DNA of 64,000 bases, from the NCBI RefSeq assembly GCF_021917145.1, contig NC_061065.1:14278700-14342699 (forward strand). The letters are read 5' to 3'. The DNA is from Hypomesus transpacificus. Lineage: Eukaryota > Chordata > Actinopteri > Osmeriformes > Osmeridae. Positions 10,601 to 22,261 of this stretch are shown here, one piece after another. The position numbers were made by a program, and so were the translations under genes. Below the pieces are notes generated by a model that saw nothing but the letters and a program-made list of their open reading frames with translations, ran no database searches and was not told the origin of the DNA. Within the stretch, counting starts at the first letter, position 1, and every line of letters begins with the position of its first letter.

Positions 10601-13600
10601 AGCTGTGGGACTGAGCGACTGTGCGACAGCATCTGTTGTGCGAGATGGGGATGAATAGGAGTGGCACGGCGATGGTAATGATGGCAGGGCCAGCCTGATC
10701 ACTTAGAGAGGGAAAACATCCACATGTTGTACCGGCGAATGTCACTCAGGTCATTGCCTCTGCCTACCTGTCTGTCTGTCTTTCAAATGGAGCTGTCTGT
10801 CCGACTGCCCGTCCATCTGACTGACTCTCTGTCTGTCTGTCTGTCTGGAACAAGGCCAGAGCCAAGGAATCTTAGCACCCAAATGACTACAATAACAATC
10901 CGTTAGACTCGGTCTCTATTACACACACACACACACACACACATCCAAGCACCGCACACACGCACGGAAAGAAGGAGTCCCAGGTGTTAGCATAGCTAAT
11001 GAAGCGTAGCGCCACCTGGTATTCAGAATAATGACCTGTGACACACACCTATCTCTATCAAACATCTGTCTACTACAAGGGCAGGGAGGGGGAGAGAGGG
11101 AGGGTAGGGGGGAGGAAGAGGAAGGGGGGTAAAAAAAAAAATATACATTGGAGAGGAGAGTTGGAGAGGCATCCGTACAGGGGACGACCCAGATGAAGGG
11201 TGGGGTGGACAGGGAGGAGAGGTGGGGAGGGTGGGGTGGGGTGGACAGGGAGGAGAGGTGGGGAGGGTGGGGTGGGGTGGACAGGGAGGAGAGGTGGAGA
11301 GGGTGGGGTGGACAGGGAGGAGAGGTGGGGAGGGTGGGGGCAGAGAGAGAGGGTGGACAGACACACAGGGAGCGTCCAGGCGGGCCCCCGCTGAGGGAGG
11401 GAGGGAGGAGGGCTCGTACCCTCGGCGTACTGGAGCAGCAGGAAGACGGTGTCTTCGGAGACGACGAACTTCCTCAGCCTCACCATGTGGGGCACGGAGT
11501 GAGGCATGATGGTCCGCTTGGTCCTCCCACACTCGCTGCTCTTCCTCAGGCCCTGGGGAAGTGGGGGGGGGGGGGGGATTATGGGACGGGGGGAAGTTAG
11601 GGACACGGGGGAGGTGAGGGAGGAGGAAGAGGATGGAGGGGAAAGAGGGGGAAGAAAGGGTGAGAGAAGGAAGAGAAGGGGTGAGAAGTTGGCCCGGCGA
11701 CATTAGAGGGGTCGACAGCGGAGGGGAAAATGAAGGAGAAAGGCGACATTAACATCAACAAGCCCCACGTTCTCCCTGCCAACCCAACCCAAGCTGCCTA
11801 AGTATCCATCAAGCCACATACAGCGGGCGACGCATAAACACATCCACGAATCAATCCATCTCGGTTATTTTCGAAGACCTCAGAAGGTAGTGGAGTGTGT
11901 GTGCACGTGCCCGCACTCTGCGTTGGCATCTGGCACACGTGGGGTGAGCAGGAGAGCTGACAGGGACAGGACCATTAGAATCAATTACGCAGGTCACACA
12001 CACACACACACACACACAGGGACTTATGGCAGCCAATGCACATGCACACAAACACATCAACACTTACTTTGAGAATAAACGTCTCCTGTGTCCTCTTGTC
12101 CATGACCAGAAGAACCTGGGAAGATAAGGCAGGTCCATCAACTGGCAGATGATCCAGGAGATGTTACAGAGACAATACAGGCACTAGGACCCAGCAGGAC
12201 ACCATCTCACCCCCGGTTGTCTACGTATGTGTAACGTTGGTGTTGGTCAACTTCTATCCTCTTCTAATCTCTCCCACCCACCCTCCCACCTTCCCTCCCC
12301 TCCCTCCCTCCCACCCTCCCTCCCTCCCTCCCTCCCTCTTCTCGTTGACATCTTCATTCCCTCCTCCTTCAACTCCCCTTTTCTCTCTGACATCTCCATT
12401 CCTCATGCTCACTCTCTCAGGGGAGAGCTACAGCATATGCGGGTGTGTGCGCGCGTGCGTGTGTGCGTGTGTATGTGCGTAACAGATCAAGAATCACGGT
12501 GCATCTGTGTGTGCGTGTGTGTGCCTCTGTGACCCTGAGTGGGCCCCAAACAGGTGCAAGCTAAATGGATATGAATGGAGTTGTGAGTAAACAGAGAGCC
12601 GGCGCTAGCCAGGACGCTAATATAATTAAGGCACCAACATCAGGGGTGGGGGAGGAGGAGAGAGAGGGGGGGGGGGGGGGGGGGGGAGCGCGAGGCACAG
12701 GGGTGAGGAGCTCTGCCCAGCTGTCCCCTCTGTCCCCCATTAAAAGTGGAAAGAAGGAAGTGGAGGAGAGGACTCTGTGGTTGAGCGTCTGGTACACGAA
12801 GCGCCGCCATCTCCCGGGACAGGGAACTGACACCCAGGCCACCGGTCGTAGTTCTTCAGGCCGCTGACTCGTGTCTACATTCATTACCTTTTCCATTGTG
12901 TGGAACTACAACATCCAGCAGTGTGCGCTAGCCCTGTGTCAATATTCCCTCAGTGTTATCTTGCGCGGGAGCGGTGTGTGTCGTGTCGAGCATCATTGAT
13001 TCAGCGCTGCGAGCGTTGATGTCCGATCTGCCTTGCCAAGTCATTTCATGCTCCGGTGGCGAGCTACTTTGTCGACAGCTGTTTGAGAGGAACGGCGACC
13101 TGCGCTGACCTTGTGACACCCCCCTTACGACCCAACAAATACACTTAGACACACACACACGCGCGCGCGCGAGCAGGCACACACGGAGCATGTCAATATC
13201 TTGTCTAACCTTGTCGATAACGCCCAGGACTCTGTAGGCTGTCAGCTCCTCCGCTGGACTCTGCTGTCCCCCCCTGCTGGTGGGAGCGGAGCACTGCTGC
13301 CCCATCGCCTGTCACAAGCAAACAGGACACGTCACCTCATTCAATGCAACAAATAGTAACTGAAATAGAATTATAATGTCGTTTTCACGCGGTTTCTTCT
13401 CATCTCGAAGTTTGCGATGGGCGGAATTTGATTTCGAGTCGAATGACTCGTGACATTTTCTGTCAAAATAACGATCTTAGTGTTTTCCCTTTTTTTGTAT
13501 TGTTTGTATAACCGGTAGCCAATAGGATTGTCTGTAGCTACTCACCACTGCCTGCATTGACCCTTGACCCATGCTGCTTCTCAGGTGCTGGCTGGATATC

Positions 13601-13672
13601 TGCTCGGCACGCATCAAGTACTCAGCAGTCCGCCTCTTGACCGCTTCACGCCTCGTGGGGCTGGCCTCGCCT

Positions 13673-13708
<36 letters not shown>

Positions 13709-16586
13709 GAAGAAGGGAGACATGAGGAGAGAGCAAGGAAGAGAGGAGGAGAGCGAAGAAGGGAGGAAAGATAGAAAGAGGGCGGTTGCAGAGATTTAGG
13801 AGTAGGGGAGGGGGGGGGAGGGATTCAAAAGTAGGGACAGATAAGTGTCGTAGAGAAAGACTAGAAAGAGAGAGAGCGAGAGAGAGCGAGAGACAGCTAG
13901 AGAGAGCTAGAGAGAGCTAGAGAGAGCGAGCAAGAGAGCGAGCGAGAGAGAGCGAGAGCGAGGAGAGCGAGAGAGCGAGACTTCCACGACCCTTCTACCC
14001 TTGCACGCCCTGCAGAAGCAGGTCCACCCCACTACGGTAGCAGGAAAACGCAGCCTGGTAATCCTGCTCCTCTTCCTTCTGCACGGCCAATCGGATGCGC
14101 TCGCTGGCCCTGTCCAGGTAATCGGGCTTCACGTCCTTAGCGTTGGCGCTCGCTCTCTTCAGGCTGCCGGGGAACAGCTGCGCTCTGGCGGGCCGGCTGA
14201 CCTCTGGAACTGGAGTTGGGACTGGGACTGGGGCTGACACTAAGGCTGGGCCGCGGAGGCGATCACGCAGGGAGGGCAGGAGGGGACTGCTGCTGAGGGT
14301 GGCGCCCCCAGGAGGCGGTGGCTGGTTTGGGGAGGTGCGTCCCGAGGCCATGCCATCGTCCAGCTCAGCCAGGGAGTCTGTGTCCACAGCCAGGGAGGTC
14401 AGGTCGCCGTCACTGGGCCGACCTGGAGGGAGGGAGGAAGGGATTACAAACAGGACGAGAAACCAGAAGACAGGACGACACACAGGCCGACAGACACACT
14501 TACCTCCATACTCAGACTGACTGGTCACAGTCAAATCGTCGGCCCCACTGATATCTCTCTGAACTGAGGGGGGAGAGATACACAAAGCTCACATATTCAG
14601 CCCATATTCCTTCCACTTGAGATAACAGGACAGATGGTACTGCCAGCTTTGTCTCCACCTACCTTCAGAGCTGCAGTCTGAAAAGCTTTCAGCCAGGAAG
14701 TCTGAGAAGGGTTCGGCTGGACCAATTAGCTCAGAGCTGTCTTGGACCTCCCCTCCCTAAAATGAAAATGGCATTCAATCAGATCTGCAAATCTGTGTGT
14801 GTGTGTGTGTGTGTATGTGTGTGTGTTACCTTGAAGAAGTCCTGGATGTGCTGACTGCTATAAAGAGCAGGGATGTTGGCAGAGAACTGTAGAAGATCCT
14901 CAGAACACTGTCTCCTTTCTTCAATCACTGTGTCTTCAAAACGACCTACACGCACACACACACGTGTGTAGACATGACGTTAAAATGATCATCTGACATA
15001 AAATCATCATAATATATTTGTAATCTAGGTTACGGGTTGCCGAGAACCTTACCAAAGACCTTAGCCTTGGCAAAGGGAGGGAAAAGCTCTGATTGGCTGC
15101 AGAGATTTCTGTGGAGCTGCCAGAGGTCCCGGTGAAGCTTCCGGAAATCACTATACCTCTTCCAGACTGTTATCTAGGAAGAAAAAGAAAATGAGAAATT
15201 AGAAGGCAAACCTTCACTCATGGCATCAGGCACATCCAGAAATCCTAAAATAAGGCCTCAAACCCGAAAATCCGATTTCCAGCTTCCCACCCATCCGCTG
15301 AGGTAAACAGTTGATGGATGTAAAGGACATGAGACCAGGCCAAGAGAGGAGCGCTGTAAGAATGAGCGGGTGTCTTCCCAGACCTCTGCGCCTCTCACAC
15401 TCAGTAATTGGTATCATGCCTGTTGTATTAGGCCTGGATTCAGGCCCGAGCATGAATCATGGCCCCATTCTCTGTGTGTGTGTTTTTTTCGGTGTGTGTG
15501 TGTTCTTATTCAAACGCGTCCGCCATCTCCAACATCTAGACATACGATGCCCAAACCTTTCGAATCCTAAACTGTTTGTTGTCACGTACATCGTCTGAGA
15601 ACGAAACATCGGTCTCACTGACGCGGTGTCATCCTATATACGCATGATTAACCGCGGCCCAACTACGCCATATCACAGCCCCTCCTCCGTCCTCTGTTCT
15701 GCCGCACATAGATTCTGTGATGACGCCAGATTAGCACACAATCCCTTATAGTCACCATGGTAACAACCCGGGGTCACTAAGGTCCCCATGAGAACCACAT
15801 CTAACAATGTAGGGGATTGACCCTGAATGCAAGAGGACCACACATGGACATTTGACAATAAGCAACATGCATTGAAGCCTGCTGTCTGTTCTAGCTTTAA
15901 AAGCTCCGGTCACAGCGTTGAGGGATCTCCTTCCAGCACCTCGCTTTCCCCCCCACCTCCTCTTCAAAACCCACGAGACATACGTCATATTTGACAAACG
16001 TCTAAAGGTTCATACCTCCTGGACATCCTCTGGGTTCTTTCTGGAGATAATCTGTGGATGGTAGGAAGTGGGGGGGGGGGGGGAGAGGGAGAGGGAAAGA
16101 GAGAAAGAGACAGAGAGATTGCCATCAGCAACAGATTCTTCACCCTACCATCCCCATTACCCATCCACACACAGCAACATGCCCCTGCAAAGCTCCGGAC
16201 CTAAAATGGTGGCCAGGTCGGCTGTGCGCGCTCCCCTAAGGGCTCAGTTGCTGCTGCCTCGGGCGAGTCCTTGGACGTCTATGAGTCCTGAATGAGACCG
16301 TCAGAGTGAGTGAGGAGAAGGAGGAGGAGACACTGTCCCACAATGAGGGCATTCTACTGGCCTGGAGTGCTGGTGGTGGAGGGTGGTGGCTTAGTGCAGA
16401 CGTCACCGCCACCCTTCAAGACCTAGAAGTCCATGCGGTCACTCAGGGAGGCACGCTCACAGCATACATTACACTCGGTCTTATTTGGTGTTCCATTTCT
16501 TTTGACTTAACAGGGGATAACCAATCCGAGTGAGGCAGTTTTGGTTCCCTGTTTAGAGTTGTCTTGTGCCAGGGAGCTCGCGTGTA

Positions 16587-16669
<83 letters not shown>

Positions 16670-17867
16670 CTCCACCAGATTGACAGTTAGTTTGTCTTTC
16701 TGACTGCATCATGAGCCACTTCTACAGCCAACAATACACTATTGTTCCACTGTAACATTTTACAACTAACACTTTAACAATGCTATTGTTCCACTGTAAC
16801 ACTGTAACAATGCTACAGTTACACCCATAACAAACTAAAGGTGGGTGGGTGTAAAGAACTCAGACATAATAATCAATATGCCTTCACAGTAACTTTAATT
16901 TAACTCATATCTAGGCAACAGGAGGTGACATACTCTTACAACAAGTTTGATTTTTGCTCTGCTATTTCACATGCAGACCTTATATTCCCAATATTAGGCT
17001 ATACGAGGACGAAACCTTGTTGTGGCGATTTACAATGAATGTACAATATAGCCTACAGTAGCAATATAACAAAAACACGAAATGAAACTAACAAGCTCTG
17101 CTGTTAGACATACTGTAGGGTTGTTGCCTTCATTTTCATCCTTCAGCTGACTAGACAAGACAACCTTCAGCTGCTGGGTTTTCACTGACTTAATCACTGT
17201 AGCACTGGGACAAATTCAGTTCTGATGCCAAGTTGCATCTCAGTTGATATTTTAGCCAACAGACTCTCCTTTGAGTTACCCAGCAAGCTAACATTAGCTA
17301 GATCACTAAATGAATACGAATCCATAGCCAATTATCGGGCAAACTGGCTACTGTCGCAAGCAATGAAAGATTGTGTCAAGTCACGACAATTCAGAACCAG
17401 GACTCGTCGGGTCAAGCTGCACATAAACATTGCTGGAACTGATGTAACACTAAGAGGATAGCTATCGCAAACGACTAGTTAGTTGTGACTGTATTGTAGC
17501 ATTAGCCAAAGCTTCACTATTGTATTGATTTAGTTGGGTAGACAAGCTTCGTTCGTTGTAAAATAATAGCCAATTAGCAAGCTATCTGGGTCGTTTATAT
17601 TTGTGATGTCAGCCATTCTAGTAGCATGACAATCATACAACAGTGACTGTTCGGCTAACGTCACTGTGGGTAGCTAGCTTATGAGCTACAGTAGGCTAGG
17701 CTACCCGTTTGCTTGACTGTTATTACTAGCACAAGACAGTCATCTGGCTCAACCTGCAGACTTACCCTTGCAGTGACTTTATACACAGTGTAACCTTTCT
17801 GGTGCTTTTTTGGGTCCGTGACTGTGTAAAACCGAGCAAGTTCCCCTCTTTCTCGCTGCGATATCAT
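7635..17867 (-). CDS. rps6kc1: Ribosomal protein S6 kinase delta-1 (PX-MIT-pseudokinase), 3' end missing
   Basis: Thirteen coding exons on the minus strand: 17766-17867, 16016-16051, 15053-15173, 14830-14945, 14663-14756, 14504-14563, 13999-14422, 13546-13670, 13210-13308, 12068-12115, 11420-11552, 8789-10426, 7635-7724. Exons 1-4 encode an N-terminal PX domain (ARFYTVT, YKVTAR, VWKRYSDF, LFPPFAK, EERRQCSEDLLQFSANIP), which in this family binds phosphoinositides on endosomes. Exon 7 encodes a MIT domain (DYLDRASERI to YRSGVDLLL). Kinase-like sequence begins in exons 9-11 (YRVLGVIDKV, VFLLLQYAEG). It is split by a long acidic, serine-rich insert in the 1.6-kb exon 12, then resumes with CRDLNPNNILL. 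The catalytic HRD has Cys for His and DFG is absent, as in the human protein, so catalysis is unlikely. About 1028 codons are present against 1066 in human; the final ~95 codons were not found. The exon 7/8 junction does not keep frame with a canonical GT donor (see findings). Confidence 0.95.
8583..8772 (+). mobile_element. tRNA-derived fish SINE inside rps6kc1 intron 12
   Basis: The head carries pol III box A (tggctgagcggttag) and box B (ggttcgattcc), which suggests a Leu/Ser-type tRNA origin. The body has gtccttgggaaaggcac and the 3' tail is ctctggataagagcgtctgc. It is antisense to rps6kc1. Its 3' end lies about 16 bp from the exon 12 splice donor. Confidence 0.9.
11196..11342 (+). repeat. 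~44-bp minisatellite in rps6kc1 intron 11
   Basis: Four copies of a unit containing ggacagggaggagaggtggg with ggtggggt spacers. It lies between exons 11 and 12 of rps6kc1 and makes long glycine/arginine-rich spurious frames. Confidence 0.9.
13673..13706 (+). repeat. Poly-G tract (poly-C on gene strand) at rps6kc1 exon 8 acceptor
   Basis: Thirty-four G on plus, so 34 C on the rps6kc1 strand. The tract directly precedes the AG of the exon 8 acceptor and so forms its polypyrimidine tract. Confidence 0.9.
13860..13985 (+). repeat. Degenerate (GAGA/GAGC)n tract in rps6kc1 intron 7
   Basis: Purine-rich array of agagagcgag and agagagctag units. It ends about 15 bp before exon 7 on the minus strand, that is, just inside the intron 7 donor. 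Confidence 0.85.
16591..16666 (+). repeat. (GT)n microsatellite, 38 units
   Basis: Perfect GT run in rps6kc1 intron 1. No conserved sequence was recognised in the rest of this intron (16052-17765). Confidence 0.97.
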
Positions 17868-18077
17868 TCTGATTGAAACATAGCCATTAGCTAGCCTGCT
17901 TTCAATCTTGGACTAGGAGTAAACAGTCGCACATCCGCCGCTTTCTAGCTGTCTATGGGTGCGTGAGTTGCTAGTAGCTACGAAGGAAGTCCCGCCTCTG
18001 TACACAAATAACTAATCAGCCAATCAAATGGCAGCAACTGAATGGATTTAGGCACATTAAAGGCCCGTCTACGGGCA

Positions 18078-18269
18078 ATTAGGGATGTGCATCTCCATCA
18101 CTGAGGACGATGCGATACAGATCTCGATGCACTGCCAACGATCCGATACATTAAAGATACATGAAAGAAATTACTGTACGATTCACCCCTATTGCGATGC
18201 AGTGCAATTCGACACGATGCGATTCAACGAGATGCGATGCGAAATACACATACACATATATGTATGTGG

Positions 18270-18334
<65 letters not shown>

Positions 18335-18790
18335 CTATAACATTGTAATGATGTGTTTCTTTGTCAGACAGCAAATCATAAATTAACTAAAAAAGTAAAC
18401 GTTTTACTTCACATAGCCTATTAAACAAAGTCTCTGACAAAAGATCAAATAAAATCAGGCCAGGACCTTGCCTTAAACTAGTCCTTCTTTCCTGTTGTAT
18501 CTTTTCTTTGAATAAAAAAAAGGGCAAACTATTACTGGCAGTCACAAGCTGCTGTAAACACTGTTATAACACCTCACACACTAAACTGAACTCATACATC
18601 CTATTTAAGGTTTTTCTCAATGACTCAGCTATCTCTCGTCTTACTTTGTCGTACACAACAGGGATTTGTTTCTCAGAGAATAGCTTCCTATTCTTGCTAG
18701 GTCCACCGGTGAAGCTAGCCACTGACTGCAGCCACAGCTGAATCCGAGGGGGAGGCAGACGTCTCCACACAAATACCATATCAGGGGACT
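18078..18790 (-). mobile_element. Decayed hAT-like DNA transposon remnant
   Basis: The left side (18078-18240) has ttagggatgtgcatc followed by repeated cgatgcgat motifs, a composition often seen near fish hAT elements. On the minus strand 18564-18779 encodes a fragment with FSEKQIPVVYDKV, which resembles the hAT/ZBED transposase segment with 'IP.LY..V'. The (TA)n array sits between the two parts. No intact transposase frame and no clear terminal inverted repeats were found, so the limits are approximate. Confidence 0.35.
18271..18332 (+). repeat. (TA)n microsatellite, 31 units
   Basis: Perfect TA dinucleotide run within the transposon-like remnant between rps6kc1 and the triple-repeat gene. 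Confidence 0.95.
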
Positions 18791-18839
18791 ACCTAAATTA
18801 CCCTAATTTAGGTAGAATAAGCAGTAGTATAATAAGATA

Positions 18840-18994
18840 CCAGAAACCTTTTGTTTTAATTTGTAATAAACAGTCAACCTTATATGTATCCCTGCTTGTA
18901 TTGTGCATAAAATGTGAATACATCAGAAATGTACCTTGGGTGGGATTTTACTGTATGTTGCAATTTTACACCACTTAAGATGAACATAGTCTAC
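18840..18994 (+). repeat. Direct repeat A (155 bp), left of the triple-repeat gene
   Basis: From ccagaaacctttt to tgaacatagtctac. It matches 22059-22214 in the same orientation with only scattered differences and a few indels. Both copies contain tttgtaataaacagt, with a possible AATAAA polyadenylation signal. The pair brackets 19753-21733. Confidence 0.9.
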
Positions 18995-19458
18995 TGTGAT
19001 AAATGTGCTCCTTCTTGTCTTTAGGCTGGGTTTGGCCAAAGCACTTGTTGACATCACAAGCAATATTTTCCCACCTTCAACAACCTGCTTGTTCTCTGAA
19101 CTGGCTTATATTGGTTGTGTCACATCATTTAAAACAAGTGAAATCAATTTTGAGTGGTTGTGTTTAGTCAATGACATGTTTTCTCTATTTGTATTTGATT
19201 GTTGCCATTTGTGTTTACTAGTATGGATGACATGTGCATAGAGTGCAGAATGTGTTTTAGAAATTAGAATGTGTTTAGAGTTTTGCTGAAAATTCTGAGT
19301 GAGATCTGTAAATTGTGTTTTACCGTGTAAAATGGTTTAAGGTATTGACAACAGACAGGCACATGAGTTCAGGCAACTGAGAACTGTGTTCAGCCAATGG
19401 GTTTTAGTTTTTTAGCAATGGAGAAATACTGTAATGTAGGCCACCGGCATCACACTCC

Positions 19459-19535
19459 CGAACAGTAGGTGGCGATGCACGTGCATAACTTTTGAACGTT
19501 GGTTGCAACATGCCAAAAAATCAACAAAGAAGATA
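19459..19535 (+). promoter_or_regulatory. Putative promoter-proximal element of the triple-repeat gene
   Basis: It contains acagtaggtggcgatgcac, then gttggttgcaacatgcc and aaaatcaacaaagaagata. From memory, similar gtaggtggcg...ggttgcca...aagaagaa blocks recur just upstream of multi-copy teleost genes such as C2H2 zinc-finger families. It lies about 220-295 bp before the first ATG. Function is inferred from position only. Confidence 0.35.
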
Positions 19536-19752
19536 AACATGCCTTTAACACTATGCTTTATCAGAGCATGTGAGGCTCTGCTTTCGTGTAACCATAGATC
19601 TACGGTTAGCTGTGCAATGACAATACGAAAACATGACTATTATTGCCCCCGTTAGAATACTTTTATAAGGACGTGTATGGATAACTTAGTCATTTGTTCA
19701 TCGTTACAGCACTACAGAATACAATACAGTACTGGCTATCTTTAGGTTGAAA

Positions 19753-21733
19753 ATGGAAGTTGCTGTTGTAAAGCTAGAAGACGATGAGGAAGAGAAACCT
19801 TGCACCGAAATTAGTCCTAAAAAGGAGGATGACAAACAGTTTTTAGCAAACACTATTCAGTCTATAAAAACACAGGCTCAAGACAACACATGTTTGGAAT
19901 CAAACACCTTCAAACATGTTACGATTGAACATGATGTCAAATCAACAAACATTGAAGAGAATAAAGCGATATGGAGGAGACGTTCAACTATGGTGAATAT
20001 ACTATCAAAGGCGAGAAAAGGAAAACGCAGATTAGAAGAAAACACGAGATGCAAGAAAATAGGGATTGATCTGGATGTGGGGTCGGGATTTAAGCAGAAA
20101 CTTGATTTGCGGTTACTTACGAACGGTGTAATGAAAGAAATCTCAGAGTTTGCCGACAAGCTGTCAACTATTCATTAAAAACACTACATCATAGAAATTC
20201 TGGAGTACAATTTCGATATTAGCTTTGAAAACAGTAAACAAAAAGATGAGTTCGCAAATCAAACTTGGATGACACTGGTGAGACTGATGAAACTGTTCTG
20301 GAAAGGGAAACGTGCAAGACAGAAGCCTTTTGAATTATCTATGCTTAATCAACCATGGATGCTCGGCCTAAAACCATATTCCATGGTTTCAAAGACTTCC
20401 AGTCAGACAGACCCTCTTGGAGATTCGGGAATCATCACCTCAGAGCATCTGGGATATGCTGAAATCTGTGTTAAAAGTGAGTCTGACATGATGGCCAACC
20501 AGGACATCAAGGTGGAGACATTCTATACTGTGTCAGAGGAGACCTGGGTAGACCTCTACCCCCTGTGTCAGGAAATTGGTCTGGACCTTGATGTGACATA
20601 TAAAGGTTGGTCTCAAGAGAAACTTGACATGGATGTTTTGACCAAAGGGGTTATGATTGAAGTGGCTCAGTATACCAAAAAGCTGTGTGGGACATACAAG
20701 CAGACAGTCCTTGACATCTTGGAACACAATTTTGATCTTGATTTGCAAACTGTGAACTCGAAGCTCTTTAGAAGAATTCTCTATCTATTCTATCAAAGAC
20801 GTTTGAAAAAAACGAACCGTTGTCAGGCATGGTATGAAACAGCCGTCTCATTGTCAAAATGTAGAAAGTGGGATCATAAATTGGCACCAGCTGTTTCTAG
20901 GAGGCAGTCGGAGCGTCAGAAAAAGAGAGAACTGTCTGCCGCTGATGGTGATAAAAAGAAAGGAGAGACAGTTACTCAATCTGCCGGAACATCTGAGGGA
21001 AATTTCAAGAAGAAGACTTGTAAAATTCAGCAACTTTGAAAGGACTGACCCATATACAAATGGAAGTTCAGATGTTGGCCAAATGGATGACCTAGGCTAC
21101 ATGTGCTCACCGGAGAACCCTGGTCTTGAACCTTCACTTACAGTCCTGTCTGCTGCTGGTGGTGGACACGTAACCTCTCCTGCCCCTCCCCTGACACCAT
21201 CCTATGACACTCACAATGCCTCGTGTGCTGGAAAGCTGCAAGACAATAACAATATGAGGGCAAGGCGTGATTACTATCCCTTTTGTGAACAATCAGGCAT
21301 AGACCTCGATGTATATTCAAAATTGGAATCCAAAGAAAAACATGACTTGCAGTTTCTGACGAACGGTGTGATGTACGAGATCCGCAAATATGTTAGGAGA
21401 AACAGAAAAAAGAAGGCCTTTTCACACTTTCTATACGACATTTTGGATTACAACTTTGATATGAGTTTCCACCATCAGAAGTGGCACAACGAACGATTGC
21501 TTAATCTTGTTCATCGACTGGGGAAAACATATCCCCGTTACAATGCCATCAACCCAAATCATGCCACTGACGTGTTTGCACTGCACTATAGAATGCCAAA
21601 AGAAAAAAAGAAGAGAGACTCAACCTGCAAGAACGTCTGGGAGAATTTTCAAGAAGACCTGAAATTTCTCTGCTTGATTGTATGTTTTTATTTTGAATAC
21701 ATTTACAATAACTTAAATAACTGTAAAGGTTAG
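19753..21733 (+). pseudogene. Unrecognised intronless gene with three tandem domain copies; one in-frame stop, one frameshift
   Basis: I do not recognise the family. One forward frame from ATG 19753 opens with an acidic segment (MEVAVVKLEDDEEE) and is interrupted by TAA at 20176-20178. It reopens in the same frame to TGA at 21037-21039. The message then continues in the next frame to TAG at 21731-21733. Three copies of one ~80-residue domain are visible, starting near 20056, 20571 and 21291. Shared motifs are IGIDLDV/IGLDLDV/SGIDLDV, then LLTNGVMKEI/VLTKGVMIEV/FLTNGVMYEI, then ILEYNFD/ILEHNFD/ILDYNFD. The TAA falls inside copy 1, in the loop between the GVM and NFD motifs. The frameshift lies in the linker between copies 2 and 3 (about 20990-21040). 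Lys/Arg-rich linkers suggest a nuclear or nucleic-acid role, which is inference. It could be a decayed host gene, a domesticated transposon gene, or a gene damaged by assembly errors. The real start may be ATG 19753, although an upstream TTG extends the frame by two codons. Confidence 0.7.
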
Positions 21734-22058
21734 ACCATGTAAGAATATTGCAGCGTCTTTCTTCAGTTATAAATGTTTCCCCTAAACATTTTGGGGTTGA
21801 CAAAGATTCCTGTTTATATCTTGGGGTTTTCTTGAAGAACATTCAATTGAAGTTTTGTGTCAATGACATGAAGTCCTTAGTTGTAAAGAAAGTTTGTAAT
21901 CATTTTTATTTCTATTATTCGTCAATGGCCAGAAAAAATTGTTTTAAAGCAGTATTTACCTTCAGCCTTTAGGTGGCAGTATGGTGATAGCCTTGGTTGT
22001 TACAACAGGAACACCAGCATTGGGCTTCCATTGAGTTATCTGCTAGGAATTTTGAAAG

Positions 22059-22214
22059 CCAGAAATTTTTTGATTTGTAATAAACAGTTAACCTTATATG
22101 CATCCCTGCTTGTCTTCTTGTGGATAAAATGTGTATAGATCAGAAATTTACATTGGGTGGGAATTTTCTACTGTATGTTGCATTTTTACACCACTTAAGA
22201 TGAACATAGCCTAC
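22059..22214 (+). repeat. Direct repeat B (156 bp), right of the triple-repeat gene
   Basis: Partner of 18840-18994. It starts about 325 bp after the last stop of the triple-repeat gene and contains tttgtaataaacagtt, a plausible polyadenylation signal for it. Confidence 0.9.
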
Positions 22215-22261
22215 ACTAAATGGGTAATAGTATGCCAATATTGCTCTACATGTGCATAAAA

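Noticed and set aside
18840-22214. Intact LTR retrotransposon
   Set aside because: The direct repeats are only ~155 bp, and no primer-binding site, gag, protease or reverse transcriptase motifs lie between them.
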